A DNA stretch of 64,000 nt from an uncultured Gammaproteobacteria bacterium (GCA_958295485.1 OY282354.1:186001-250000); one strand, 5' to 3'. Positions 24,724-33,254 are shown, counted from the stretch's first letter. The notes: generated from the sequence alone by a model not told the origin. Numbers and translations are program-made.

Positions 24724-26757
24724 TCATTGTTCCTCTTGTTCAGCATCGTTATCGTCGCCGCTGTTTGTTGCCCGGTTGTCCCCTTGGCCCTGGCGCGTGA
24801 TCAATTCCCATTCATCGAGTAGCGACGGCGCATCTTCCGGGCTTTTGAAGATCGGCAAGTTATTCAACCGGTCCAGGTATTCATATTTGCGTTGGGTGGG
24901 TCCATCCATATCCTTGGGACCCCTGATGACCTGGGGTCGCAAGAACACCAACAGGTTGGTTTTTCTGCGGGTCTTGCCCTTGAAACGAAAAAAGTTGCCC
25001 AGCAGGGGAATGTCGCCCAACAGCGGCACTTTCTGCACGTTGTTGGAGAGATCATCCTGTATCAAGCCACCCAGCACCACCATCTGGTTGTTTTCCGCTA
25101 CGATGGTCGTTTCCAGTGAGCGGGTGTTGGTCACGAGGTCCAGGGCCTCGCCCCGTTGCGCGACGTTGGATACTTCCTGGAAGATCTCCATCTTGATGGC
25201 GCTGCCCTCCGTTATCTGGGGCTTGATGCGCAGGGTCAACCCGATGTCGCGCCGCTCGACGGTCTGGAAAGGGTTTGCAACCGCCGTGCCCTCATTGATC
25301 TGGGTATATGCCCCGGTGAGGAACGGGACGTTCTGACCAACGATGATTTCGGCTTGCTCGTTATCCATGGTCAGGATATTCGGCGTTGACAGGACGTTGG
25401 CGTCGGTCTGCCCTTCAAGGGCCTTGGCCAGGGCGGTGAGATTATAGACCTCGGTGCCATCGGGCAGGGTAATAGCGCCATCGACAAACCCCAGGCTCAA
25501 GCCCGCGCCGGCGGCCAGCGGGTTGGCCAATACACTCTGCAAGCTCGCGCCAACCTCAAAATTGGTTCCGCCGACAACGCCTCGCCGGTCCGCCCGCAGG
25601 CCATCGCCTACCCCGAATTGCACGCCTAATTCCTGCGTCGTCCGGGTATCCACCTCGGCAATGAGCGCCTCCACGTAAACTTGCAGACGGCGCACGTCCA
25701 GCTTCTCGATGACCTGCTCAATGATTTTGAAATCTGCCCGCGCCGCCGTCACCACCAGGGCATTGGTCTCCATATCGGCCCTGATACTGACCTTTCTCAG
25801 CAAGCCGCCGCTGGCTTTCTGCCCCGGGTCATCGCCCAGGGCATTCTCGAGGACCCCCACCAGGTTTTCCGCGCTGGCGTTTTTAAGATAGATGACGTGG
25901 GTATCCCCGCCGCTGACCATCGGCGAATCAAGTTCCTCGGCAAGGGCCCTGATCTCTTTGCGGGTGACGGCGTCCGCTTTGATGATCAGGCTGTTAGTGC
26001 GGGCGTCCGCTATCACGGCAACCTCACTGGCGGGATTGTTATCTTTCCCCTCGCCCTGGTGCAGTTGGTTGAATAATTTCGCCAACTCCTCCGCCGAGGC
26101 GTTGGACAGGGAAACCAATTCCACTTCGCCGGTCCGGGCCGGCCGGTCAAGCCGCTCGATGATGCTGACCAGGCGTTCCACGTTGGCGGCCCGGTCAGTC
26201 AGTATCAGGGAAGCGGATTTGGCGTCAGCCGCAAGATGACCATAGGCGGGGATCAGGGGCCGCAAAATCGGCACCAGACGCGCCGCCAGGACGTGCTTGA
26301 GATGGATAACGCGCGTGACCATGTCATCCTGCCCCGTCCCCGCGCCTTGCGGGCGCGCGCCGCGCACCTTCCCCTCCGTCTCGGGCACAATCTTGATGAT
26401 GCCGTTGGATTCCACGGTCACGTAACCATTCACTTCCAGCACGGACTGAAACACTTGGTAGGCCTCCTCCGCCGCCAGCGGCTCGGGCGCCACCACGGTC
26501 ACCTTGCCCTTGACTGCCGGGTCCACCAGGAAATTCTTGCCCGTGAACTCTGCCACCGCCTGTATCACGGTACGGAGGTCAGCGTCCTGGAAATCAAAGT
26601 CAACGGTCTGTGAGCGCGCCCCGCCGGGGAAAACCAGCAGGGCTGTCAGCAAAAGCAAGCACGGGAGCAGCTGTGAAAGGCGCGCAAAGTAAAGTCCCCC
26701 TGACAAGGGGGATTCAGGGGGTTGGAACAGGCGCGAACCCTGTGGGTTGAAAATCAT
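24724..26757 (-). CDS. gspD: type II secretion system secretin GspD
   Basis: Outer-membrane secretin channel. The 677-residue precursor shows the N0 domain (FDFQDADLRTVIQAVAEFTG), N1-N3 domains with repeated VIHLKHVLAARLVPILRPLI-type elements, the secretin domain with VPFLTGAYT and VPLLGDIPLLGNFFRF, and a C-terminal S-domain-like tail rich in Asp and Glu. The signal peptide core is LLPCLLLLTALLVFPGG. The start is uncertain because the first about 25 codons from ATG 26757 read through a palindromic repeat (PPESPLSGG). gspC ends 6 bases upstream. Confidence 0.94.
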   Translation of the reverse strand: MIFNPQGSRLFQPPESPLSGGLYFARLSQLLPCLLLLTALLVFPGGARSQTVDFDFQDADLRTVIQAVAEFTGKNFLVDPAVKGKVTVVAPEPLAAEEAYQVFQSVLEVNGYVTVESNGIIKIVPETEGKVRGARPQGAGTGQDDMVTRVIHLKHVLAARLVPILRPLIPAYGHLAADAKSASLILTDRAANVERLVSIIERLDRPARTGEVELVSLSNASAEELAKLFNQLHQGEGKDNNPASEVAVIADARTNSLIIKADAVTRKEIRALAEELDSPMVSGGDTHVIYLKNASAENLVGVLENALGDDPGQKASGGLLRKVSIRADMETNALVVTAARADFKIIEQVIEKLDVRRLQVYVEALIAEVDTRTTQELGVQFGVGDGLRADRRGVVGGTNFEVGASLQSVLANPLAAGAGLSLGFVDGAITLPDGTEVYNLTALAKALEGQTDANVLSTPNILTMDNEQAEIIVGQNVPFLTGAYTQINEGTAVANPFQTVERRDIGLTLRIKPQITEGSAIKMEIFQEVSNVAQRGEALDLVTNTRSLETTIVAENNQMVVLGGLIQDDLSNNVQKVPLLGDIPLLGNFFRFKGKTRRKTNLLVFLRPQVIRGPKDMDGPTQRKYEYLDRLNNLPIFKSPEDAPSLLDEWELITRQGQGDNRATNSGDDNDAEQEEQ
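26694..26725. repeat. C/G-rich palindromic repeat in the gspD start region
   Basis: CCCCCT-GACA-AGGGGG hairpin followed by ATTCAGGGGGTT; same family as 20126-20156. It is translated as PPESPLSGG just before the GspD signal peptide core. Confidence 0.7.
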
Positions 26758-26763
26758 GGCCGT

Positions 26764-27681
26764 CTACCGGATGGAGAAATCGATGGTCATCTCGCGGCCG
26801 CCACGCAATAAATCCACCTGGAACGCCCCGGCGGATTTGAACGATTGATAGGCGGCCAGCGCCTCCCTGGGGTTGCGCACCAACGCCCCGTTGACGGCAA
26901 CGATGATGTCCTCCTGCCTGAGCCCCAGGTCTTCGAACACACTGCCCTCTTCGATGCCCACAACGCGGAAACCCGCCTGTTTGCCGTCGTTCAGGTAGGG
27001 CACCGCTTTTGCCTGTTCAAGGAGGCCGGGCAAATTGTCCAGCTGCTGGTCAAGCAGTTCCCTGGTTACTACCCGTCGGCGCTCATCAATCTTCGTAATC
27101 CCCCGGCTTTTGCCGCCGCCGGTCGAGGGGCCGGTTGTTGCCTGTCTTGGCAGTTCCCCGACCTCTAAAGTCAGCGACTCCCTGACGCCGTTACGCAGCA
27201 ATATCGCCCGGCGCGAGTCGATGCGGATAATTTCGGCCCCGGCAATCCTGTCGCCAAGCCAATAGACTTCCTCTTTCTCGTTCCCCCGCGCGATCAGGGC
27301 CAGCTTCCGGTCGCCGTCACGTTGCGCCAGGACGCCCTTGAGGGTCAAGTCCAGTTCGGTTTCCTGCACTTCTTCCTCTGCAAAACCGGGGGTAAACCCT
27401 GAATTTTCAGCCTTGCCGAACAGGGAGAAGACCGCGGGTGAAGGGCGTCCCGAAGCGGCGCGGTAGGCTGGAGAGAGTACGCCGCCGGACTGAACGCGTT
27501 CCCCTGTCATGGCGCCAGCCGATTTTCGGCCCTCGCCTCTTTGCCCACTATCCTGGGGGAGGGGAAACAACTGCCAGGCAAGATCAGCCAACGCTACCGC
27601 AAGGGCGATGACGAGGACGACCTCGAGACAGTTAATCAGCCGCGGCGGTGAAACACGAAACTTTAGTAAAAAAGCGGACAT
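26764..27681 (-). CDS. gspC: type II secretion system protein GspC
   Basis: Inner-membrane protein that links the platform to the secretin and helps choose substrates; first gene of the T2SS operon. From ATG 27681 it has about 305 residues: an inner-membrane helix ([19 protein letters not shown]), a homology region (FSLFGKAE...LTLKGVLAQRDGDRKLALI) and a C-terminal PDZ domain (VVGIEEGSVFEDLGLRQEDI and AYQSFKSAGAFQVDLLRGG). GGAAG precedes this ATG; ATG 27717 and GTG 27729 are in-frame alternatives. The PDZ-type GspC resembles that of Vibrio. Confidence 0.92.
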   Translation of the reverse strand: MSAFLLKFRVSPPRLINCLEVVLVIALAVALADLAWQLFPLPQDSGQRGEGRKSAGAMTGERVQSGGVLSPAYRAASGRPSPAVFSLFGKAENSGFTPGFAEEEVQETELDLTLKGVLAQRDGDRKLALIARGNEKEEVYWLGDRIAGAEIIRIDSRRAILLRNGVRESLTLEVGELPRQATTGPSTGGGKSRGITKIDERRRVVTRELLDQQLDNLPGLLEQAKAVPYLNDGKQAGFRVVGIEEGSVFEDLGLRQEDIIVAVNGALVRNPREALAAYQSFKSAGAFQVDLLRGGREMTIDFSIR

Positions 27682-27729
27682 GTGCAACTTCCGGCGACCC
27701 CGATCGTTAAAACTCATTTCAGCATCCAC

Positions 27730-28156
27730 TCAGTGACCACGATTAGCGCGATCACGGCATTGGCAACCAGCGTGTCTTTTTGAACTTCCGGCTTTTCACC
27801 GGAACGGCTCCCCAGGTTCTGACTCAACACAGCAATCGGTGGGAATGTCAGGCGGGCGGCAAGTTGCCAACAGCTCTGTTCGCAACATAAACAAAACACA
27901 GCCTGACGGCGGAATATTACAATATAATGGTAGATTGTTACAGTGTTATTAACTGCGTATTCCGGTGAGGATGAACACTGATTCCGGTTCATTGTGAACA
28001 CTTGGCGACTCAATGCATGGCGTGTTCGTATTTTTACCTCAGGTGTTCACGATGAGTCGATAAACGCCGGCTTTTTTCGCACTGTTGGCTACGCCATTGG
28101 GCGGCTGCCAAGTTCCTCTCCTCCTCGATCATTGCCTGCATTGGCAACGTCTTCCA
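27730..28156. other. region without gene upstream of gspC
   Basis: About 430 bases with no convincing gene. The stretch 27900-27960 is AT-rich and includes TATATT on the minus strand, a possible -10 for the T2SS operon, but no good -35 box. GTGAACAC (27993) and GTGTTCAC (28038) form a spaced inverted repeat of unknown meaning. Confidence 0.4.
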
Positions 28157-28603
28157 TCAACGTCTTCCATCAAGGATAAGATAGGGCAGGAAGCCCGGCA
28201 TGATCTGCCTTATCGGGTAATGCCAGTTCCCGAAGCCGGGCGCCAAACCGGGAGATAGTCCAATGAGCAAGTCCGCCCGGGATTGGCGACCCGGGCCCCC
28301 CGAGTATGGTCCAAGCAAAAGGAACGGCTGGAGAGGCAGGTGGCCCGTGCCGCCGTACAGGAGTCTCAGTTCATGACCGGGGAGGTCTGGTTCGAAGCGG
28401 AGTAGCTCGTTGCCGCCTGTCAGCAGTGGCTCGTTGCCGCCCGTCAGCAGTGGCTCGTCACCGCTTGTCGGCAGTGGCTCGTTGCCGCCTGTCGGCAGCG
28501 AATCGGAACTATGTACTACCGTTCCGACCAGTATTCCTGTCACGACCGCTATCGCCCGGCAAGTCTTTCGCATCTTCAGAACCTTTCTCGATAACTCAAT
28601 CAT
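28157..28603 (-). CDS. secreted small protein with 8-residue repeats, unknown function
   Basis: A 148-residue protein I do not recognise. An N-terminal signal-like segment (KTCRAIAVVTGILVGTVV) is followed by four 8-residue repeats of the type LPTGGNEP / LLTGGNEP, encoded by 24-base tandem repeats. The proline/glycine-rich C-terminal half includes LRLLYGGTG, a motif echoed in neighbouring genes (LLYACTGAD at 29,300). ATG 28603 has a weak ribosome site and lies 10 bases after the previous stop; ATG 28573 with GAAAGG is an alternative. Last gene of the lipoprotein/FGE run. Confidence 0.6.
   Translation of the reverse strand: MIELSRKVLKMRKTCRAIAVVTGILVGTVVHSSDSLPTGGNEPLPTSGDEPLLTGGNEPLLTGGNELLRFEPDLPGHELRLLYGGTGHLPLQPFLLLGPYSGGPGRQSRADLLIGLSPGLAPGFGNWHYPIRQIMPGFLPYLILDGRR
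28405..28500. repeat. four 24-base tandem repeats in a secreted-protein gene
   Basis: Units beginning GCTCGTTGCCGCC at 28405, 28429 and 28477, plus a variant (GCTCGTCACCGCT) at 28453. The period is 24, so the repeat keeps the frame and encodes (L)(L/P)TGGNEP-type octapeptides. The copy number could change easily. Confidence 0.9.
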
Positions 28604-28613
28604 CTCTCAACCC

Positions 28614-29138
28614 TCACTCCACCACATGCCAGCGGGTTCCGTTGGCCGAAGTTACCCTGAGGCAGTTCAACAGGACCTTCTTGGTCTCGGCGGCGGTGGT
28701 TTCAGCGCCGCTCGCGAAGGCGCCGACCAATCCGGAGACGAAACCGACGCCCGCGCCGACCGCCGCGCCTTCGCCAAGGCCGGTATCATATCCTGCGTCT
28801 CCCAATAGATTTCCCACCTGCGCTCCCGTTGCCGCCCCCGTACCGGTGGCCCCCACAGTTCCGGTGAGGGTTCTGAGTTGCGCTTCTTGCGCCGCCGTGG
28901 CTTGACGGTTCTCAGCCACGCTGCGACAAGTTGTCAGCGTCTGTTGATATAGCCCTTCATTCCCTGGCTCGACGACGACCGCCGGCATGTACTGTCCAGC
29001 CCCAAGGCCCTGGGACCTGGTCAAACCGGAATACGCCGACCCGCAACCGGCCAGAATGACGCACAGGGAAAGAAAAAACATGATCAAAGTTATACGCGCG
29101 CGACTAAAAGATATTCGCTTTTGGTTCGAAATCACCAT
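28614..29138 (-). CDS. glycine-zipper lipoprotein, unknown function
   Basis: Probable lipoprotein of about 174 residues from ATG 29138. The signal ends with the lipobox ILAGC (Cys about residue 32). The middle carries a glycine-zipper segment (about 98-150) with GTVGATGTGAATGAQVGNLL and GEGAAVGAGVGFVSGLVGAF, as in Slam/SlyB-type envelope proteins; a membrane-inserting role is inferred. It ends GTRWHVVE. The frame is open to 29279, but those codons overlap the neighbouring gene and lack signal features. It lies between two other exported proteins on the same strand. Confidence 0.75.
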   Translation of the reverse strand: MVISNQKRISFSRARITLIMFFLSLCVILAGCGSAYSGLTRSQGLGAGQYMPAVVVEPGNEGLYQQTLTTCRSVAENRQATAAQEAQLRTLTGTVGATGTGAATGAQVGNLLGDAGYDTGLGEGAAVGAGVGFVSGLVGAFASGAETTAAETKKVLLNCLRVTSANGTRWHVVE

Positions 29139-29265
29139 CTCTGTCTCTTCTGTATTAAAGTGTAAAGTAAAAACCGTGCGTTCCTCCCTGATGCGGCAAA
29201 AATCCTCAATGGCCTGAAACCGGGACGACGCTGTAACATCCTCAAATTTTCTTGTTTTTATGAAA

Positions 29266-29571
29266 TTACTCAGCCGCACGTACGATGTCTGCTCCTGTAC
29301 AAGCGTACAGGAGTATCCAACGTTGCATTGTATAACCTTGACGCACTACGCGCCTGCTGCTCAAGAGTTCGGGCTTTTTCTCATAGCGACTGCAACCCCG
29401 CACCGCCTCGGGGAGACTCAAGGTGAGCGCCTTGTCCGGTCCGCCGCCGTAACTGTCCACAGTCACCTCCACCTTGTCACCGCTGATGTCTGAGATAGCC
29501 ACGGTGTTGGCGCACCCTCCCAAGAACAAGCTGCATGTCACGATAGCTATTACTATTTGATTCTTATTCAT
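29266..29571 (-). CDS. small lipoprotein, unknown function
   Basis: A 101-residue predicted lipoprotein from ATG 29571: signal MNKNQIVIAIVTCSLFLGGC with Cys at residue 20, then a small domain (AISDISGDKVEVTVDSYGGG) reminiscent of short envelope lipoproteins, a Cys-containing segment (VRGCSRYEKKPELLS) and the C-terminus QRWILLYACTGADIVRAAE. The last part contains a perfect DNA hairpin (CTCCTGTAC-GCTT-GTACAGGAG) that is also partly present inside the broken avd gene. The longer frame back to 29685 overlaps the upstream gene and is unlikely. Confidence 0.7.
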   Translation of the reverse strand: MNKNQIVIAIVTCSLFLGGCANTVAISDISGDKVEVTVDSYGGGPDKALTLSLPEAVRGCSRYEKKPELLSSRRVVRQGYTMQRWILLYACTGADIVRAAE

Positions 29572-29677
29572 TGTGCATTTCTCCTGTGCTTCTATGTTTT
29601 GTGCAGGTTGCCGCAACCAAGGCTTAACGGCTAACCTCGTTCCCGGTATTCCCCGGCAGGACAATACTTGGCTTATT

Positions 29678-30955
29678 TTATTCAACCTTGGTGAGATTAG
29701 AGTTTCCTGCCACTATGCAGTGAGGCGCCTCGACTACCGCAATGTCTACCCTGCGATTCATTAAGCCCCTGGCTTGATCGTAGCTATCGCGCTGCCCGTC
29801 TTCGTATAAATTTTTCCGGATGCCCAGGAACCTTTTTTTCGTCTCCTCCTTCATTTCCTCCAAGCTCTTCCATTCCTTGACTGTGAACTCAAAGACATCA
29901 TTAATGCCAGTCTCCTCATCCACAAAGCCTTCCAGCATTCCCTTGACGAACTCGGCCCTGTTGTGTGCCGCGCACAAATTAAGCCTTTCGGAGATATTCC
30001 CCGATTGCGCATCAGGACAGACCGTTTTGTCAGCCTGTTCAAGGTTGGAAAATGTTGCGGAACTGGCAAAACCGGAAAGTTCAATCTCTACCTTTTTGTC
30101 GAGACTCCCGCAGCTTGCCAAATCCTTGAGAAGGGGCTTATAAATTTCAGCATAAAATTCCCTGTCATATTTGCTGAGCCTGACGGCGTCTGTTTGCTCT
30201 TCATTAAGGAGGTCATCTATTCCTGCATCCTTGGGGAACACAACTACGGAACTCAAGAACGACTGCGTGTTGCCCACAATCCAAGGCATGGGCGCGTTGC
30301 TTAAAAATACAAATGATGCCACCTTCTGGTGTACAGGCGGGGTGGAGTTATGGATGTAACGATATTCGACAGCAGATGCCACAGAGGAGAAAGCAAAAGC
30401 TATGGCTACGAATGCCAAGCTAAACCAACTCCATATCAGTTTCTCGAATTGCTTTTTCACATTCCCCAGAGTTTCTGTGGTTTCGTCCCAGGAAGACCCC
30501 ACGGTTATGGGGGGAAATACAGGTAGTTCCGCCACTGTTTTGATAATTTTTCTTAGTTTTTTAATAATTTTGCTGAAGATCGATCCAATACTCTCGCCGA
30601 TAAGTGTTTTGCCGACCTCTACTATCAGCGCGGTCGTCGTACCAGTCGCCACAAGCAGGTGCAGGTTAAATCCTATTTTCTTAATAACTTCCCAAGACCC
30701 CATTTCGTTGTATAGATAATCCGCTAAAACCATGGTAACGCCCAAAAAGAGGGGAAATAAAAGGTATCTGCCAGTGTGCAGGGAAAGCCTGATAAGCAGG
30801 TGGATAGGATAAAACAGCGCCCGACCTGTCCATATAGCGATGGCGCGGCAAAATTTCATGAAAGCCCGAGCCCACCGGGCCAACTGGGACGGCGGCGGGG
30901 GGTTCCCGTCGCCGGGAGGCTTGGTTGGTGTAGTGGTCGTGTTGTTTTCGTTCAT
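29678..30955 (-). CDS. multi-helix membrane protein with OmpA-like C-terminal domain
   Basis: A 425-residue protein of unknown role. After a proline-rich start (TKPPGDGNPPPPSQ) it has membrane helices at about residues 35-100, a further helix near 105-125, an amphipathic segment with KIIKKLRKIIKTV, and a helix near 180-200. The C-terminal about 200 residues resemble an OmpA-like peptidoglycan-binding domain: VEIELSGFAS, NLCAAHNRAEFVKGML and the closing RGLMNRRVDIAVVEAP. A peptidoglycan-anchored inner-membrane protein (MotB-like layout) is inferred. The start overlaps closely with the end of the broken avd gene (AAGG, then ATG 30955). Confidence 0.7.
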   Translation of the reverse strand: MNENNTTTTPTKPPGDGNPPPPSQLARWARAFMKFCRAIAIWTGRALFYPIHLLIRLSLHTGRYLLFPLFLGVTMVLADYLYNEMGSWEVIKKIGFNLHLLVATGTTTALIVEVGKTLIGESIGSIFSKIIKKLRKIIKTVAELPVFPPITVGSSWDETTETLGNVKKQFEKLIWSWFSLAFVAIAFAFSSVASAVEYRYIHNSTPPVHQKVASFVFLSNAPMPWIVGNTQSFLSSVVVFPKDAGIDDLLNEEQTDAVRLSKYDREFYAEIYKPLLKDLASCGSLDKKVEIELSGFASSATFSNLEQADKTVCPDAQSGNISERLNLCAAHNRAEFVKGMLEGFVDEETGINDVFEFTVKEWKSLEEMKEETKKRFLGIRKNLYEDGQRDSYDQARGLMNRRVDIAVVEAPHCIVAGNSNLTKVE

Positions 30956-30957
30956 TG

Positions 30958-31185
30958 TCAGACCTTCAACGGTTTCTCTATGACGTTCTCAGATTTTCTT
31001 GCGTTTATTGCGTTACCCGGTCTCGAGGGCGACGTCTGCGCCGGCGCCGGCGTACAGGAGTATCCGGCGTTGGCAAGGGTGAAACGACGTTGGCGGAGGA
31101 ACTTGTCCGATAGCGGTATTCGCCATTTCAACAATTCGTGACAATCGTCGATGACTTTGGACAGGGTCGAGTCCGGTGTGTGCAT
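30958..31185 (-). pseudogene. avd: broken avd, DGR accessory gene
   Basis: The first about 38 codons match the start of Avd, the four-helix partner of DGR reverse transcriptase: DDCHELLKWRIPLSDKF then LRQRRFTL. In intact Avd proteins this continues into a glutamate-rich helix beginning about GERLETG. Here an insertion of roughly 40 bases (GGATACTCCTGTACGCC and GC palindromes) follows, after which the DNA for LETG resumes in a different frame and stops. A strong ribosome site (GAGGAGG) precedes ATG 31185. It follows the FGE-fold lipoprotein gene by 128 bases, the usual target-avd order. Assignment is from memory of the family. Confidence 0.65.
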
Positions 31186-31313
31186 GGGGTTGCCTCCTCA
31201 GTAATAACGCGGCCCGGCGCTGCGCGCCGGGGGAAAGGGAAAAAGCACGGAGTAAAAAGGGAATCCTGCCCGGCCTGTCTTGTGCGGATGAAATAACATG
31301 GCGTTCCTTCGTT

Positions 31314-31434
31314 CTACAAGTCCTGGGCCAAACGAAGTCCGTAGGTTGGCCCAGAACGAGGACCCGCATTGTATGTGCCGTCCCGCAGGGCGTCACCCAA
31401 AAAGTCCAAATCTGTTGACCAGCCGCCACCACGC
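31314..31434 (-). other. candidate variable region of the FGE-fold lipoprotein
   Basis: The 3' end of the FGE gene, from the GGGW motif to the stop. In DGR targets of this fold this segment (pattern W-x-n-R-x-A...GFRLA) is rewritten from a template repeat. No matching template repeat is visible in the window, so current diversification by a local template is not supported. Confidence 0.4.
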
Positions 31435-32810
31435 GAGGTCGCCCCGGGAGTACCATCATCATATAACCAGCAATCGCTTATCCACGCGCTGCCATCACTG
31501 GGCGCACCCAGATAATTCCTATGCTCGCAGTCCTGAACCCACTCTCTCACGTTGCCGATCGTGTCATACAGACCAAACGCGTTCGGCAGGTAGCTCCCCA
31601 CATCGGCGGTATGGATCCCGAAGTCGTCGTCCTCCGAGCCATCCGAGCATATAACTGGACTATTAAAATCACCATTGGGGCTCACATCGCTGTCAAAATT
31701 CGCATAGCGGCAAATTTCGGAGGGATCGTTCCCAAAGTGGAACCTCGTCGTACTGCCCGCCCGCGCCGCGTACTCCCATTCCGCCTCCGTCGGCAGACGA
31801 TAACCACCCCCGGTCTTCCCGTTCAACCAATCGATGAATGCTTGGGCATTGTCCCGCGATACATCTATTACCGGACGGTTCGGGCCCTGATAGCTAGCCC
31901 TAGGCAGACCGGACCTCGCGATCCATGTGGGAAAAGCCTCTAAACATTCCTCGACCCCATCATCTATACAGGCCGCCCACTGAGAGACGGTCACCTCGTA
32001 TTTCCCCATTCTGAAGGAGGGGACAGTGACGAAATGCTTCGGCGAGTTTATACGACGCTCAGGGGAAATATTAGATCGAAAACAAATATATTCATGAGGA
32101 TCAACTTCATAATTATCATCTTCCTCGCAGCCCATCTGGAAGCTGCCGCCCGGAATCGTCACCATCTCCGGGACAATATAGCTACCGCCACTTGGGGGGG
32201 GTTCACCTTCCAAATAGCCTTGGGTCGTCTCACTGTCCCACAAGACCGGCGTAGCTGTATTCACCGAGGCGGCGTCGGACATGATTTGCACGACCTCAGG
32301 GGATGAGTCAAACGCCATCTCCTCCAAGGTGAAATCCACCTCGGGCCAGTCGTCCGCCAAGGTCTGCAAGTCCGGTGAAATCAAGATGCCGTCGGCAGCG
32401 GGGTTGGCGTCATCATCCAGCATGACGAGGAAGCGGGCGATATTCTGGACTTCCTGAGAGCCGGTATCGCCCCCGGCCACGAGGTCCACCGGCGTCAGCG
32501 TCGCTTGTCCATCAGCCTCCCCGAGAACCACGTTGCCGATGGCGCAGATGACGGCCTGGGCCACGTCGTCGTGCAGCTCATAGGTGAACGTGCCCTCGGC
32601 GTCGGTGACGCCGGACGTGTCGCCGGACATGTAGTCCAACCCTTGCACGTTCGTCTCATAGACCTTGAATTGACCCGTCGCCGTTGTCACGGTGGGCTCG
32701 GGCGGCGGCGGTGGCGCTGGCTCCGTACCCGTACCGTCGGAACCATCGCCGCAGGCAGTCAGCAATAACAGACATAAGTGCGCGACAACAACAAATGAAA
32801 TTCGCTTCAT
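31314..32810 (-). CDS. FGE-fold (formylglycine-generating-enzyme-like) lipoprotein, probable DGR target
   Basis: Predicted lipoprotein of 498 residues from ATG 32810 (GGGAGGT upstream; lipobox LLLTAC, Cys about 20). After a proline linker comes an N-terminal surface-type domain (about 40-200; LDYMSGDTSGVTDAEGTFTY, NIARFLVMLDDDANPAADGI), then an FGE/SUMF1-type domain from about 215: EMVTIPGGSFQMGC, YRLPTEAEWEYAARAG, LYDTIGNVREWVQDC and the terminal RGGGW...YGLRLAQDL. The last about 40 codons occupy the place where DGR targets are diversified. It probably binds ligands and is not a sulfatase activator. A damaged avd gene follows; no reverse transcriptase is present. Confidence 0.85.
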   Translation of the reverse strand: MKRISFVVVAHLCLLLLTACGDGSDGTGTEPAPPPPPEPTVTTATGQFKVYETNVQGLDYMSGDTSGVTDAEGTFTYELHDDVAQAVICAIGNVVLGEADGQATLTPVDLVAGGDTGSQEVQNIARFLVMLDDDANPAADGILISPDLQTLADDWPEVDFTLEEMAFDSSPEVVQIMSDAASVNTATPVLWDSETTQGYLEGEPPPSGGSYIVPEMVTIPGGSFQMGCEEDDNYEVDPHEYICFRSNISPERRINSPKHFVTVPSFRMGKYEVTVSQWAACIDDGVEECLEAFPTWIARSGLPRASYQGPNRPVIDVSRDNAQAFIDWLNGKTGGGYRLPTEAEWEYAARAGSTTRFHFGNDPSEICRYANFDSDVSPNGDFNSPVICSDGSEDDDFGIHTADVGSYLPNAFGLYDTIGNVREWVQDCEHRNYLGAPSDGSAWISDCWLYDDGTPGATSRGGGWSTDLDFLGDALRDGTYNAGPRSGPTYGLRLAQDL

Positions 32811-33017
32811 GGTGACCTCCCGGGCCCGGATGTGATTAATCATGCGCTGCATGGGTTGCATGGTGGCTGTTCTCCTGTTTCGACGGATTGGGCGTTTCAA
32901 GGCGCGCCAATCCGCCGGCTATATGCCAAGGTTGGCGGTGATTGAGATAAAGACGGTGGGCAAGCGGCGCGAGAATATGTTTCATTGAAACACCTCGCAG
33001 GTGGAGACTATGGGCGC

Positions 33018-33052
33018 GGACAAGCCGGGTTTCAGTAGCGCCCGGCTTGTCC
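33018..33052. repeat. strong hairpin upstream of the FGE lipoprotein gene
   Basis: GGACAAGCCGGG and CCCGGCTTGTCC, a perfect 12-bp stem with an 11-base loop. No T-run follows on either strand, so it is not an ordinary intrinsic terminator. It could be an mRNA leader structure or an intergenic palindrome. Confidence 0.7.
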
Positions 33053-33254
33053 GACAAGCAGACTGTGGCGGCGGCGCAGCCGGCCCGAAGGTGAATAAAT
33101 GGCCGCGATAAGACAAGCGGGCCGCCCGGCGACGGGGCAGCAAGGCGCGCTCGCGAAGGTCGGGACTGGTGGTCGTAGTTGGAAACCCGCAGGGAGCGGG
33201 GTCGAAAAAAAAGCGGGGAAACGCTCCTAAGCTATTGAAATATCTACTAAATCT

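Noticed and set aside
31314..32810. Active formylglycine-generating enzyme (sulfatase activator)
   Set aside because: The protein is an outer lipoprotein with an added N-terminal domain and a DGR-like context; no sulfatase gene lies nearby. A binding role is more likely.
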